NCBI RefSeq assembly: GCF_018614955.1 | Contig: NZ_JAGGNV010000053.1 | Span: forward strand, 1-64,000 | Reading direction: 5' to 3' | From: Variovorax paradoxus | GTDB taxonomy: Bacteria; Pseudomonadota; Gammaproteobacteria; Burkholderiales; Burkholderiaceae_C | Length of the DNA: 64,000 nt | Shown here: positions 25,461 through 34,092 of the stretch, in pieces | How positions within the stretch are numbered: position 1 is the stretch's first letter | How the letters are laid out: every line of letters begins with the position of its first letter | Notes under the pieces: generated by a model | The model's input: only the letters and a program-made list of their open reading frames with translations | Told to the model about the DNA's origin: nothing | Databases searched by the model: none | Program-made: the position numbers and the translations under genes

Positions 25461-26753
25461 TCACATGTGGGCCGGCAGCCAGGTCACCAGTTGCGGCACG
25501 GCCATCAGCAGCAGCGTGAACAGGATCATGATCAGCGCATACGGCAGGGCGCCGTAGATCGCGTCCTCGATGCCGCCCTTGTCCGGCCGGATGCCATGCA
25601 CGACGAACAGATTCATGCCTACTGGCGGCGTGATCAGCCCCAACTCGCACATCAGCACGATGAAAATGCCGAACCAGATCGGGTCGACACCGAGCGCGAC
25701 CGCGATCGGGTAGGTGATCGGAATCGTCGCGACCTGCATCGACAGCACATCCATGAACATGCCGAGGATCAGGTAGAACACGATCAACGCAAGGATCAGC
25801 CCCGTCGCCGACAGGCCCAGGCCCGCGACCCACTTCGTCATCGATTCGGCGACGCCGGTCAGGCTGATCGTGAGATTGAGGATGAAGGCCGCCGCGATGA
25901 TCAGCAGGATCATCCCGCTCACTCGCGCGGTCGAGACAAAGCAGTTGCGCATCAGCTCCCAGTTCAGCTTGCCCGACTGCAGCACGAAGCCGAGCGCCGC
26001 GATGACGCCGAGCGCTGCGCTTTCGGCCGCCGTCGCGATGCCGAAGTAGAGACTGCCCATCACGATGCCAAACACCACCATCGGCGGGATCAGGTGCACC
26101 AGCGAGCGCAGCCGCTGGTCCAGCGGCACCTTCGGCTCGCGCATTACCTTGCCGCTGGCCAGGCTGGAGATCGCGATCCAGAGCATGAAGAAGCCGGTCA
26201 GCAGCAGGCCCGGGATGATGCCGGCGATGAACAGCTTGCCGATCGAGTTGTTGGTGAGCGAGCCGTAGACGATCATGTTCACGCTCGGCGGGATCAGGAT
26301 GCCGAGTGTGCCGCCGGCGGCCAGGCTGCCGAGCGACGCGCGCATCGGGTAGCCGCGCTTCTGCAGCGAGGGCAGCGCCACGGTGCCGACCGTCGCCGCG
26401 GTGGCCACCGAGGAGCCGGAGGTCGCCGCGAACAGCGCGCAGCTGCCGATGTTGGTGTGCAGCAGCCCGCCCGGCAGGCGGCCGAGCCAGGCCGACAGCG
26501 CGATGTACATGCGGTCGGCGATGCCCGAGCGCAGCAGCAGCTCGCCGAGCAGCACGAACAGCGGAATCGAGGTGAGCAGGCTTTCGTTCTGTACGCCCCA
26601 AACCACCGGTGCGATCGAGTCCATGAACGGAATGCCGTAGGCCGCGATGCCGCCGACGATGCCGACCACCGCCATCGAGACGGCGATCGGCATACCGACC
26701 AGCATCATCGCGAGCATCGCGAAGAACGCGAATCCGATGAAGATCATGTTCAT
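25461..26753 (-). CDS. dctM: TRAP transporter large permease (DctM)
   Basis: A 430-residue permease with about twelve hydrophobic segments and the DctM pattern: I-P-L-F-V-L-L-G-E-L-L near residue 65, A-A-T-S-G-S-S-V-A-T-A, G-I-L-I-P-P-S-V-N and L-G-L-I-T-P-P-V-G-M-N near the end. Start at 26753 overlaps the DctQ stop as ATGA and begins MNMIFIGFAF. With DctQ and DctP it makes a sodium-coupled importer for organic anions. Confidence 0.93.
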   Translation of the reverse strand: MNMIFIGFAFFAMLAMMLVGMPIAVSMAVVGIVGGIAAYGIPFMDSIAPVVWGVQNESLLTSIPLFVLLGELLLRSGIADRMYIALSAWLGRLPGGLLHTNIGSCALFAATSGSSVATAATVGTVALPSLQKRGYPMRASLGSLAAGGTLGILIPPSVNMIVYGSLTNNSIGKLFIAGIIPGLLLTGFFMLWIAISSLASGKVMREPKVPLDQRLRSLVHLIPPMVVFGIVMGSLYFGIATAAESAALGVIAALGFVLQSGKLNWELMRNCFVSTARVSGMILLIIAAAFILNLTISLTGVAESMTKWVAGLGLSATGLILALIVFYLILGMFMDVLSMQVATIPITYPIAVALGVDPIWFGIFIVLMCELGLITPPVGMNLFVVHGIRPDKGGIEDAIYGALPYALIMILFTLLLMAVPQLVTWLPAHM

Positions 26754-27406
26754 TGCTTTGCTCCTTCCGCAGCCTGGCGCACCACGAGGTCGTCGAGTTC
26801 TTCCTTCAGCTCTTCCTTTGCGCTCTTCGGATGGAAGTCGGCGTTCAGCCTCGCGATGTCGCCGCTGAACAGCAGCCGCGTCGCGCGCAGCGCGAAGCCG
26901 CAGGCCACCAGCGCGAAGATCACGAGCCCCGCGTACCACACGCCCTGCGGAATGATCAGCGGCGTTGCCCAGGGTGTTTGCGCCGTGCTGCGGTAAGCCA
27001 TGGTGTCGCCGATCACCTTGAACGCAACCCAGGCGATGAACACCGCGAACGCGGCGAGCGAGACGATCGAAATCCAGTTCAGCACCGCCTGAGCGCGTGG
27101 CGAGAATTTCTCGTGGAAGACATCGACCCGGATGTGGTTGCGCCCCATCAGCGCGAGGCTGAAGGCGATGGTCGAGCCCACCGCCAGCGCATAGCCGCCG
27201 AGCTCGTCGGCGCCCTGCAGCGAAACGTTGAACAGCTTGCGCGCCGCGGTCTCGGTGGTGACGATCGCGGCCAGGCCGAGGAAGATCGCGCCGAACACGG
27301 TGGCGAGCACTGTCTCGATGCGTGTTTTGAGATCGACCGGCTGAGTGGTACGGACGGGCGCTTCCGCGCCGGGCGGCACGGCGATCGACGGCTCCTTGCC
27401 GGTCAT
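26750..27406 (-). CDS. dctQ: TRAP transporter small permease (DctQ)
   Basis: A 218-residue protein with four hydrophobic segments and the DctQ mark A-L-M-G-R-N-H-I-R-V-D-V between them, plus G-A-D-E-L-G-G-Y. The ATG at 27406 is followed by a short hydrophilic tail and the first membrane helix near residue 35. The end is unusually charged (K-E-E-L-K-E-E-L-D-D). It overlaps dctM by four bases. Confidence 0.88.
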   Translation of the reverse strand: MTGKEPSIAVPPGAEAPVRTTQPVDLKTRIETVLATVFGAIFLGLAAIVTTETAARKLFNVSLQGADELGGYALAVGSTIAFSLALMGRNHIRVDVFHEKFSPRAQAVLNWISIVSLAAFAVFIAWVAFKVIGDTMAYRSTAQTPWATPLIIPQGVWYAGLVIFALVACGFALRATRLLFSGDIARLNADFHPKSAKEELKEELDDLVVRQAAEGAKQ

Positions 27407-27417
27407 GGCGGCGCCGC

Positions 27418-28476
27418 TCACTTCAGTCCCAGCACCGGTGCAACAGTCGCCTGCCACGTCTTCGAGCAGCCAGCGTTGGACTTGTCGCACACCTCGGCCC
27501 AGACTGGCAGCGAGACCTTGCTCACTGCGCTGCGCACCAGTTCGAGATCGGCCGGCGTGACCGGCACGTTGACCAGGTTGAACTTCTTGCCGGTGGTGCA
27601 CGGGTCCTTGCCGGCGTTGCAGTTCAGCGCGTCCTGGAACAGCTCCTCGGAGTACTTCCACACGTCGTCGGTCAGGACGTCGAAGGCCTTCTGCAGCTTG
27701 GCCTGCTGGTCGGGCTTCAGCGTGTTCCATGACTTCATCGTCATGCCGTAGCCGTTGAGCGCCATCTGGAAGCCGATCGGCAACTGGTGCGTCGTCACCT
27801 CGGGCCAGCCGGCCGAGTTGGCCGAGCTCGGGCCGGTGATCGCGCAATCGACGACGCCGAGCGACAGCGACTGGTGCGTGTCGGCGAACGAGACCGGTAC
27901 CGGCGTCGCGCCGACCATCTCGATGAACTTGGCCAGGTTCTGGTCGTACACGCGCACCTTCATGCCTTTGATGTCGGCCAGCTTGGCGACCGGCTTCTTG
28001 CAGAACAGGATCTGCGGGCCGAACGGCCACACGCCGAGCAACTTGACGCCAAACTGCTGCTGAAGCCGCGCGTCGACCGTGCCGAAGTAGGCCTTGGCGA
28101 CCTTGCGGCCGGTGACGTAGTCAGGAGCGGCGCCCACGAGGTCGAGGCCGAGAATCGTCGGCTCGTCGCGCGAGTTCTGCGATACGCGCAGCGAGACGAG
28201 GTCGAAGAGACCCGCCTTCATCACGCGCAGCTGTTCGGTGTCCTTGATGCCCAGCGTGTCGATCGGCTTGTAGTCGACATCGATCGGCAGGCCGGTGCGG
28301 GCGGCGAAGTTCTCGAAGAAGGGTTGCTCCTTGTTCTTCTGGATCAGCCCGGTGGCCAGGGGCTGGCCGATGGCTTTCAGCTTGATCTTGTCCTGGGCTT
28401 GCGCGGCAGGCAGCGCGAGCAGGGCGGCCAGCGCGGCGGCGATGGCGAGGGTTTTGGCACGGGGTTGCAGCAACAT
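27418..28476 (-). CDS. dctP: TRAP transporter substrate-binding protein (DctP family)
   Basis: A 352-residue exported receptor. The signal peptide (MLLQPRAKTLAIAAAL, then a cut after A-Q-A near residue 28) is followed by a mature chain with D-L-V-S-L-R-V, K-G-M-K-V-R-V-Y, V-P-V-S-F-A-D-T-H-Q-S-L and G-V-V-D-C-A-I-T-G, corresponding to the usual P-V-x-x-x-x-x-E-x-Y-x-x-L-x-x-G-x-V-D-G pattern. CCAGGAGA lies just upstream of the ATG at 28476. Four cysteines near the C-terminus may form disulfides. It sets the specificity of the TRAP system. Confidence 0.9.
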   Translation of the reverse strand: MLLQPRAKTLAIAAALAALLALPAAQAQDKIKLKAIGQPLATGLIQKNKEQPFFENFAARTGLPIDVDYKPIDTLGIKDTEQLRVMKAGLFDLVSLRVSQNSRDEPTILGLDLVGAAPDYVTGRKVAKAYFGTVDARLQQQFGVKLLGVWPFGPQILFCKKPVAKLADIKGMKVRVYDQNLAKFIEMVGATPVPVSFADTHQSLSLGVVDCAITGPSSANSAGWPEVTTHQLPIGFQMALNGYGMTMKSWNTLKPDQQAKLQKAFDVLTDDVWKYSEELFQDALNCNAGKDPCTTGKKFNLVNVPVTPADLELVRSAVSKVSLPVWAEVCDKSNAGCSKTWQATVAPVLGLK

Positions 28477-28642
28477 GGTTTCTCCTGGCGAGGTCTGGGT
28501 TAGGGCAGGGGCGGCGCAGTGGAAGAAGAGGCATTGAAGCGCGAGGCAGGGGCTGCCTGCAGACTTTTCCGCGCAGCGGGAAGCCAGGCAAAAATCTTTC
28601 TGAATCAAGCACTTGGCGCCGTGCGCCCGTGGAAGAAGCGCG

Positions 28643-29473
28643 CTACTTGAGGCGCCCACCGTAGGCTGCGGTGATCTCGTCGGCAGCGGCGCGCACGACT
28701 GCGCCGAGCTGCGCGAAGTCGGCGCTCTTGATGCGCTGCGTCGGCCCGACCAGCGAGATCGCGCCGAATGGCTGGCCATGCTCGTCGCGGATCGCGGCGG
28801 CGATGCAGCGCAGGCCGACGGCGTTCTGTTCGTCGTCGACCGCATGGCCGGCGCGGCGCACCTCGCCGAGCGTCTCGTGCAGCCGCGACGCGCGCGCGAT
28901 CGTGTTGGGCGTCAGCTTCGGCAGCCCATAGGTGCGCAGGTACTGCAGCACGTCGTCCTCCGCCATTGCGGCGAGGATCGCCTGTCCCATCGCCGTGCCG
29001 TGCAGCGGCGCGCGAAAGCCCGGCTTGCCGATCGCGCGCATCAGCTCGCGGCTTTCGACCTGGGTCACGAACACGATGTCGCCGAGATCGGCAATGCCCA
29101 GGTTGATGCTCTCGCCGGTGCTGTCGCGCAGCCGCCGCATCACCGGCAGCGCGAGATGAGCGATGCGGCGTCGCCGCCCGAAAGCGGCGCCGACCGAGAA
29201 GCAGCGCACGCCCACGTACCAGAGGTTGGTTTCCCGGTCGAACTGGACGAACTGGCGCTGCTCCAGCGTGGTGAGCAGGCGATGCGCCGTGGAAGACGAC
29301 AGCCCGCTGTGCGCAGCGATGTCGACCAGGCGATAGCCTTCGTCGTCGTCGGCGAGAAGCTCCAGCAGTTGCATCGCCCGCGTGAGCGACTGCACCGTGC
29401 TGTCGCTGTCGCGGTCGATGCGGGTGATCTTGCTGGCGGCCTTGGGTGCGCGGCGCGGAGAACTTTCGGTCAT
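28643..29473 (-). CDS. IclR-family transcriptional regulator
   Basis: A 276-residue regulator with winged helix at residues 25-85 (V-Q-S-L-T-R-A-M-Q-L-L-E-L-L, L-V-D-I-A-A-H-S-G-L-S-S-S-T-A-H-R-L-L) and IclR effector domain beyond 100 (G-I-A-D-L-G-D-I-V-F-V, G-T-A-M-G-Q-A). It lies upstream of dctP on the same strand, between the TRAP cluster and the Bug gene, and probably controls the TRAP/hydratase/amidase operon. The 166-base gap to dctP is the likely target; no obvious palindrome stands out there. Confidence 0.92.
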   Translation of the reverse strand: MTESSPRRAPKAASKITRIDRDSDSTVQSLTRAMQLLELLADDDEGYRLVDIAAHSGLSSSTAHRLLTTLEQRQFVQFDRETNLWYVGVRCFSVGAAFGRRRRIAHLALPVMRRLRDSTGESINLGIADLGDIVFVTQVESRELMRAIGKPGFRAPLHGTAMGQAILAAMAEDDVLQYLRTYGLPKLTPNTIARASRLHETLGEVRRAGHAVDDEQNAVGLRCIAAAIRDEHGQPFGAISLVGPTQRIKSADFAQLGAVVRAAADEITAAYGGRLK

Positions 29474-29523
29474 GGCGTGTTCCTTGCAATTTGCACGCCA
29501 TCCGGTTTCCGGTGCGCCGCCCG

Positions 29524-30504
29524 TCAGGCGTCGATCGAGACCTTGGCGTCCTTGGCCACCTTGGCCCATTTGGCGAGTTCGGCGCGGGTGAAGTCGCTGT
29601 AGCGTTCGATCGAGCCGCCGCCGTCTTCCACGCCGAAGCCGTCGAACTTTTCCTGCACGTCGGCCATGGCGAGCACTGTGTTGACGTCCTGGTTGATCCT
29701 GCGCGCCAATGCCGCAGGCAGCTTGGCCGGGCCGGAGATGCCGTACCAGTTCATGGTCTCGAACTCGGGGAAGCCCTGCTCCTGCATGGTCGGCACGCCG
29801 GGATAGGCCTGCGAACGCTTGGCGCGCGTCTGCGCGAGCGCGACCACGCGACCGTTCTTCACGTGCGGCGTGGCTGCCGTCATCGTCTCGAAGGTGTACT
29901 GGATCTGGCCGCCGATCAGGTCGGTGAGCAGCGGGCCACTGCCCTTGTACGGCACGTGAAGCGCGTCGACGCCGGCCTGGAGCTTGAACTTCTCGATCGC
30001 GAAATGCTGGATCGTGCCGGGCCCGGCGGAGCCGAAGCTGACTTTGCCGGGCTGCGCCTTGCACAGCGCAACCACTTCCTTCACCGACTTCACCGGGTTC
30101 GCCGCGCTCGTGATCAGCAGGTTGGGCGTGACGCCGAGCAGCACGATGGGCGCGAAGTCGCGCTCGGCGTGGTAGCGCAGGTTGGTGCGGACCGCCGGCG
30201 CGAGGGCGTGGCTGTTGATGTTGGACAGCAGCAGCGCGCTGCCGTCGGCCGGCTGCTGCAGCATGTAGTCGGCGGCGAGGGTGCCCGAGACGCCGGCCTT
30301 GTTCTCGACGACCACCTGCTGGTTCCACAGCACGGTCAGCTTCTGGGCCACCACGCGCGCCAGCGCGTCGGCGCCGCCGCCGGGCGGAAAGCCGACCACG
30401 AGGCGGATGGGCCCGCTCGGCAGGGCCTGCGCGAATGCGCGCGGTGCGCCGAGCGTCGCGGCGGTGACCGCGCCGGCGGCCTGGAGGAAATGACGTCTTT
30501 GCAT
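29524..30504 (-). CDS. tripartite tricarboxylate transporter receptor (Bug family)
   Basis: A 326-residue exported binding protein. A Tat-like R-R-H-F-L-Q-A-A-G signal opens it. The mature part has I-R-L-V-V-G-F-P-P-G-G-G-A-D, H-V-P-Y-K-G-S-G-P and P-G-V-P-T-M-Q-E-Q-G, all Bug hallmarks. No TctA/TctB permease genes lie nearby, which is normal for these 'orphan' receptors in Burkholderiales. The ATG at 30504 was taken because the twin-arginine signal starts there. It is the last gene of the hydantoinase cluster and may deliver its substrate. Confidence 0.9.
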   Translation of the reverse strand: MQRRHFLQAAGAVTAATLGAPRAFAQALPSGPIRLVVGFPPGGGADALARVVAQKLTVLWNQQVVVENKAGVSGTLAADYMLQQPADGSALLLSNINSHALAPAVRTNLRYHAERDFAPIVLLGVTPNLLITSAANPVKSVKEVVALCKAQPGKVSFGSAGPGTIQHFAIEKFKLQAGVDALHVPYKGSGPLLTDLIGGQIQYTFETMTAATPHVKNGRVVALAQTRAKRSQAYPGVPTMQEQGFPEFETMNWYGISGPAKLPAALARRINQDVNTVLAMADVQEKFDGFGVEDGGGSIERYSDFTRAELAKWAKVAKDAKVSIDA

Positions 30505-30551
30505 GGGGCGGGAACTCCGCGGTTGTGGTGATGGTGGCGGAAGGATTCGGA

Positions 30552-31295
30552 TCACTGGCGGCGCAGCAGCGCCTCGATGGCCGGCGGCAGGCCGCGATTG
30601 GGTTTCTGCGGCGGCGGCGCGAAGCTGCCGCGCTGAGCCTTGCCGGCCTGCAGCGCCACCAGCGTCTCGGCATGGCGTACCGCGCTCGACACACCGTCGA
30701 CCACCGGCGCCGGCAACTGACCCTTCAGACTGCGCGCCAGCCCGGCAAGCGGGGCGCCGGCCAGCACGATGACGTCGGCACCGTCCTCGTCGACCGCGCG
30801 TTCGGCGAGCACCTTCAACGCCTGCGCGTGCTCGTCCTGCACGGCGCCGATGCTGGCCAGCGGGCGGTCCAGCGCGCGGATGCTGGCCAGACGCGAACCG
30901 AAGCCGTAAGAGTCCACCACCTCGCGGTACCAGGCCTGGATGCGCTGCGAGATCGCGATAATCGAGAAGCGCTGGCCGAGCAGGTGTGCACTCGCAAGTG
31001 CCGCTTCGGTCAAACCCGTCACCGGCATCGGCAATGCCTCCCGCAAGGCCGTGAGGCCAGGGTCGCCGAAGGCGGCGACCACGATCGCATCGAAGCGTCG
31101 ATGGTGCTCGGCGGCCAGCTGCGCCGTGGCGTAGGCGCCGAGCAGCGACTCGAAGCGCGTCTCGATGTAGGCCACACCGAATGGCGCGGTCAGCACTTCG
31201 ATCTCAGTGCCGGGCGAGGCGCTGCGTTGCGCCTCGCTGCGGATGAGCTCGGACACGCTGTCCGAGATGTTGGGGTTGATGAGCAGCAGTTTCAT
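30552..31295 (-). CDS. Asp/Glu/hydantoin racemase-superfamily protein lacking cysteines
   Basis: A 247-residue protein with the hydantoin/allantoin racemase layout: M-K-L-L-L-I-N-P-N near the start, F-D-A-I-V-V-A-A-F-G-D-P-G around 68-80 and V-I-V-L-A-G-A-P-L-A-G near 175-185. In two-cysteine racemases the catalytic residues sit just before F-G-D-P-G and in V-L-G-C-A-G. Here those positions are Ala75 and Gly180, and the whole protein contains no cysteine. Fold and context point to a hydantoin-type substrate, but the classical racemisation mechanism looks impossible. It follows the MHS transporter gene by one base. Confidence 0.82.
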   Translation of the reverse strand: MKLLLINPNISDSVSELIRSEAQRSASPGTEIEVLTAPFGVAYIETRFESLLGAYATAQLAAEHHRRFDAIVVAAFGDPGLTALREALPMPVTGLTEAALASAHLLGQRFSIIAISQRIQAWYREVVDSYGFGSRLASIRALDRPLASIGAVQDEHAQALKVLAERAVDEDGADVIVLAGAPLAGLARSLKGQLPAPVVDGVSSAVRHAETLVALQAGKAQRGSFAPPPQKPNRGLPPAIEALLRRQ

Positions 31296-31296
31296 G

Positions 31297-32616
31297 TCAG
31301 CGGGCCAGGTTCTTGTGCGCTGTCTCGGGCGCGGCCAATACGCAGACGACGATCAGCAGCAGCGAGGCGGAAAGGTAGATCGATACGGGGAGGCTGGAGC
31401 CGAAAGCGGCGACCAGCGGCACCACGATCAGTGGCGCCGGCGCGCCGCCGAAGATGCCGGCGAGCTGGAAACCGAGCGACGAGCCCGTGCAGCGCACCTT
31501 GGTCGGGAACATCTCGGGGATGTAGGAGGCGAGCGGCGAAAACATCGCCGCGACGATGAACATGGCGACGAACGCGGCCAGGAGGATCAGCCCAGTGGAC
31601 TTGGTATTCACCAGCGCAAAGAACGCGAAGCTCCAGACGATGCCCGCAATCGCGCCGAACAGCAGCACCGGACGGCGTCCCAGCTTGTCCGACAGGTGAC
31701 CGAACAAGGGGATGCCGATGCACTGCGCGACTGCACCGACCAGCACCGCCTGCAGGCCGATGGCCTTGGGCAACTGCAGTTGCTGCGGCAGGTAGACCAG
31801 CAGGAACAGCGTGAAGACATAGAACGCAATGTCGCTGCCGATTCGGCTGCCCAGCGCGAGGCCGACTTCTCTCTTGTGATGGCGCAGCACTTCCACGATC
31901 GGCGCGTGGCCCTGCCGGCTTTCCTTTTCCAGCTTCTCGAACAGCGGCGACTCCGCCAGGCCCATGCGGATGTACAGGCCCACTGCGATCAGCAGCGCGC
32001 TGGAGAGGAACGGAATGCGCCAGCCCCAGGACAGGAAGGCGTCTTCCGACAGCCACCAGGTGACCCCCGCGAACACGCCGTTGGCCATCAGCAATCCGAT
32101 GGGCGCCGCCAGCTGCACCAGGCTGCCGTAGAAGCCGCGGCGTCGGCCGGTGGGATCGAACTCGTTGACCATTAGCGCCGCGCCGCCCCATTCGCCGCCG
32201 AGTGCGAGGCCCTGCAGGATGCGCAGCGCGACCAGCAGCACCGGGGCCATCACGCCCGCCGCTGCGGCACTGGGCAAGAGGCCGATCGCGAAGGTGGACA
32301 GTCCCATCATCAGCAGCGTGACGACCAGCACCCACTTGCGCCCGAGCTTGTCGCCATAGTGGCCGAACAGCGCCGCGCCGAACGGCCGCGCGACAAACGC
32401 GACCCCGTAGCTGGCCAGCGACAACAGCATCGCGGTCAGCGGAGTTGCCTGCGAAAAGAACAGCTTCGGGAACACCAGTGCAGCGGCCGAGCCGTAGATG
32501 AAGTGGTCGTAGAACTCGAGCGTGGTGCCGGCCAGACTGGCGCCGACGACTCGCTTCATCGAGCGCGTGGGAGCCGGCTTCGCGGCAGGCGCTGCAGCAG
32601 CGGAAAGTGCGGTCAT
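31297..32616 (-). CDS. MFS transporter, metabolite:H+ symporter (MHS) type
   Basis: A 439-residue, twelve-segment transporter. Features of the MHS group: V-V-G-A-S-L-A-G-T-T-L-E-F-Y-D-H-F near the start, F-G-H-Y-G-D-K-L-G-R-K in loop 2-3 and G-E-W-G-G-A-A-L near residue 150. Relatives carry alpha-ketoglutarate, citrate, shikimate, proline/betaine and other small acids. Its place between racemase and amidase genes suggests uptake of the cyclic amide or of the acid it yields. Confidence 0.9.
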   Translation of the reverse strand: MTALSAAAAPAAKPAPTRSMKRVVGASLAGTTLEFYDHFIYGSAAALVFPKLFFSQATPLTAMLLSLASYGVAFVARPFGAALFGHYGDKLGRKWVLVVTLLMMGLSTFAIGLLPSAAAAGVMAPVLLVALRILQGLALGGEWGGAALMVNEFDPTGRRRGFYGSLVQLAAPIGLLMANGVFAGVTWWLSEDAFLSWGWRIPFLSSALLIAVGLYIRMGLAESPLFEKLEKESRQGHAPIVEVLRHHKREVGLALGSRIGSDIAFYVFTLFLLVYLPQQLQLPKAIGLQAVLVGAVAQCIGIPLFGHLSDKLGRRPVLLFGAIAGIVWSFAFFALVNTKSTGLILLAAFVAMFIVAAMFSPLASYIPEMFPTKVRCTGSSLGFQLAGIFGGAPAPLIVVPLVAAFGSSLPVSIYLSASLLLIVVCVLAAPETAHKNLAR

Positions 32617-32628
32617 GGATGTGTCTCC

Positions 32629-34071
32629 TCAGGCGGTGGGCGCGGCCGGCGGACTCACCGGGCGCGAGAAATCGTGCGGGCACTGCTGTTCGATGCGGCC
32701 CGCGAGCGCGAGCACACGCGCGTCGGCAAAACGCGGACCGACGATCTGAAGGCCGATCGGCAGGCCCTGACGGTCCAGGCCGCAAGGCACCGACGCAGCG
32801 CTCAGGAAGCAGTGATTGATGAGCGGCGTGAAGACGGCATGGCTTCTCGGGCTCACCGCCTGACCCGCGATCTCACGCGGAGCGGGCTGCGACCAGGGCC
32901 AGGCGGTGCAGGGCGTGGTCGGCGTCAGCACCAGATCGTGATCCGAGAAGAAGGCGTCGAAGGTGCGGTACAGCGCGTCGCGGGCGAACAGGGCGTGGGC
33001 AACATCGGCGCCGGTCAGGCGCATGCCGGCCTCGATCTGCAAGGCGATATCGGGATCGGCGTCCCATTCGCCGCGCCGCAAGGCCTCTCCGTACAGTGCG
33101 GCCAGGCCGGCAAGCTGCAGCGGCATCAGCGCGGCTTCGCCCGCGCCCTCGGGCCAGGGCGGGTCGGCGCGCTCGATGCGAAAACCCTCGCGCGCCAGGC
33201 GGTCGACGGCGACCTCGACGCTCGCTGCGACATCCGGATCGACCGGAACGTCGAGACCGAAGCGCGGGCTGAAGGCGATGCGCAGGTCGCGCGGCAGGCG
33301 CTCGGAGTCGGCCTCGGCGCGCGACCAGACCGGCAGCGGCAGGCCCTGCGGGTCCGCCAGGCTCGGCTGCGCGAGGACGTCGAGCAGCGCCACCACGTCG
33401 GCCACGCAGCGCGCCATCTGCCCGACCACCGCATTGCCGAACACCGGCTCGACGAAGCCGATCGGGTGCGGGACCAGGCCGGCCGTCGGCTTCATGCCGA
33501 CCACGCCGGTGTGCGAGGCCGGGCGGCGTGTCGAGCCGCCGCCGTCGGTGCACAGCGCGATCGGCCCGAAGCCGGCCGCGACCGCACTGGCCGCACCGCC
33601 GGACGAGCCGCCCGGCGTGCGATCGAGGTCGTAGGGATTGCGGGTAACGCCGAACAGCGGGTTGGTCGTCACGCCCTTGCAGGCGAATTCGGAGCAGTTG
33701 GTGATGCCCAGAAACACGCCACCGGCGGCGCGCAGGCGCGCGACGGCGAAGGCATCCTGCGGCGCCCGGAATTGTTCGAAACGGCGCGAGCCCTGGCTCA
33801 CAGCCTGACCAGCCACCCAGAGGTTGTCCTTCACGGTGAAAGGCACGCCCAGCAATGGCGCCGGATCGCCGGCACGCAGGCGGCGCTCGGACTCACGGGC
33901 CTGGGCGCGGCCGATCTCGGGGTCGAAACGCACGATTGCGTTCAACGCCGGGTTCAACGCGTCAACGCGGCCTCTGAATGCCTCAAACACCTCGACCGCG
34001 CCGGCCTCGCCGCTGCGGATCAGGCGTGCCAGCGCCAGCGCGCTGATCTCTACGATGCGAGGGTCGGACAT
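32629..34071 (-). CDS. amidase signature-family amidohydrolase
   Basis: A 480-residue amidase with Lys81 (T-V-K-D-N), Ser156/Ser157 (P-G-G-S-S-G-G) and nucleophile Ser180 (T-D-G-G-G-S-T-R-R-P-A-S). It follows the dihydropyrimidinase-family gene by 21 bases. A cyclic ureide or imide opened by that enzyme would give an N-carbamoyl or half-amide acid, and an amidase of this type could remove the terminal amide. This family is unrelated to classical N-carbamoylase folds, so the half-amide of an imide fits better than an N-carbamoyl amino acid. Confidence 0.92.
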   Translation of the reverse strand: MSDPRIVEISALALARLIRSGEAGAVEVFEAFRGRVDALNPALNAIVRFDPEIGRAQARESERRLRAGDPAPLLGVPFTVKDNLWVAGQAVSQGSRRFEQFRAPQDAFAVARLRAAGGVFLGITNCSEFACKGVTTNPLFGVTRNPYDLDRTPGGSSGGAASAVAAGFGPIALCTDGGGSTRRPASHTGVVGMKPTAGLVPHPIGFVEPVFGNAVVGQMARCVADVVALLDVLAQPSLADPQGLPLPVWSRAEADSERLPRDLRIAFSPRFGLDVPVDPDVAASVEVAVDRLAREGFRIERADPPWPEGAGEAALMPLQLAGLAALYGEALRRGEWDADPDIALQIEAGMRLTGADVAHALFARDALYRTFDAFFSDHDLVLTPTTPCTAWPWSQPAPREIAGQAVSPRSHAVFTPLINHCFLSAASVPCGLDRQGLPIGLQIVGPRFADARVLALAGRIEQQCPHDFSRPVSPPAAPTA

Positions 34072-34092
34072 GGCTGGCGTTCCGCTGTTCCG

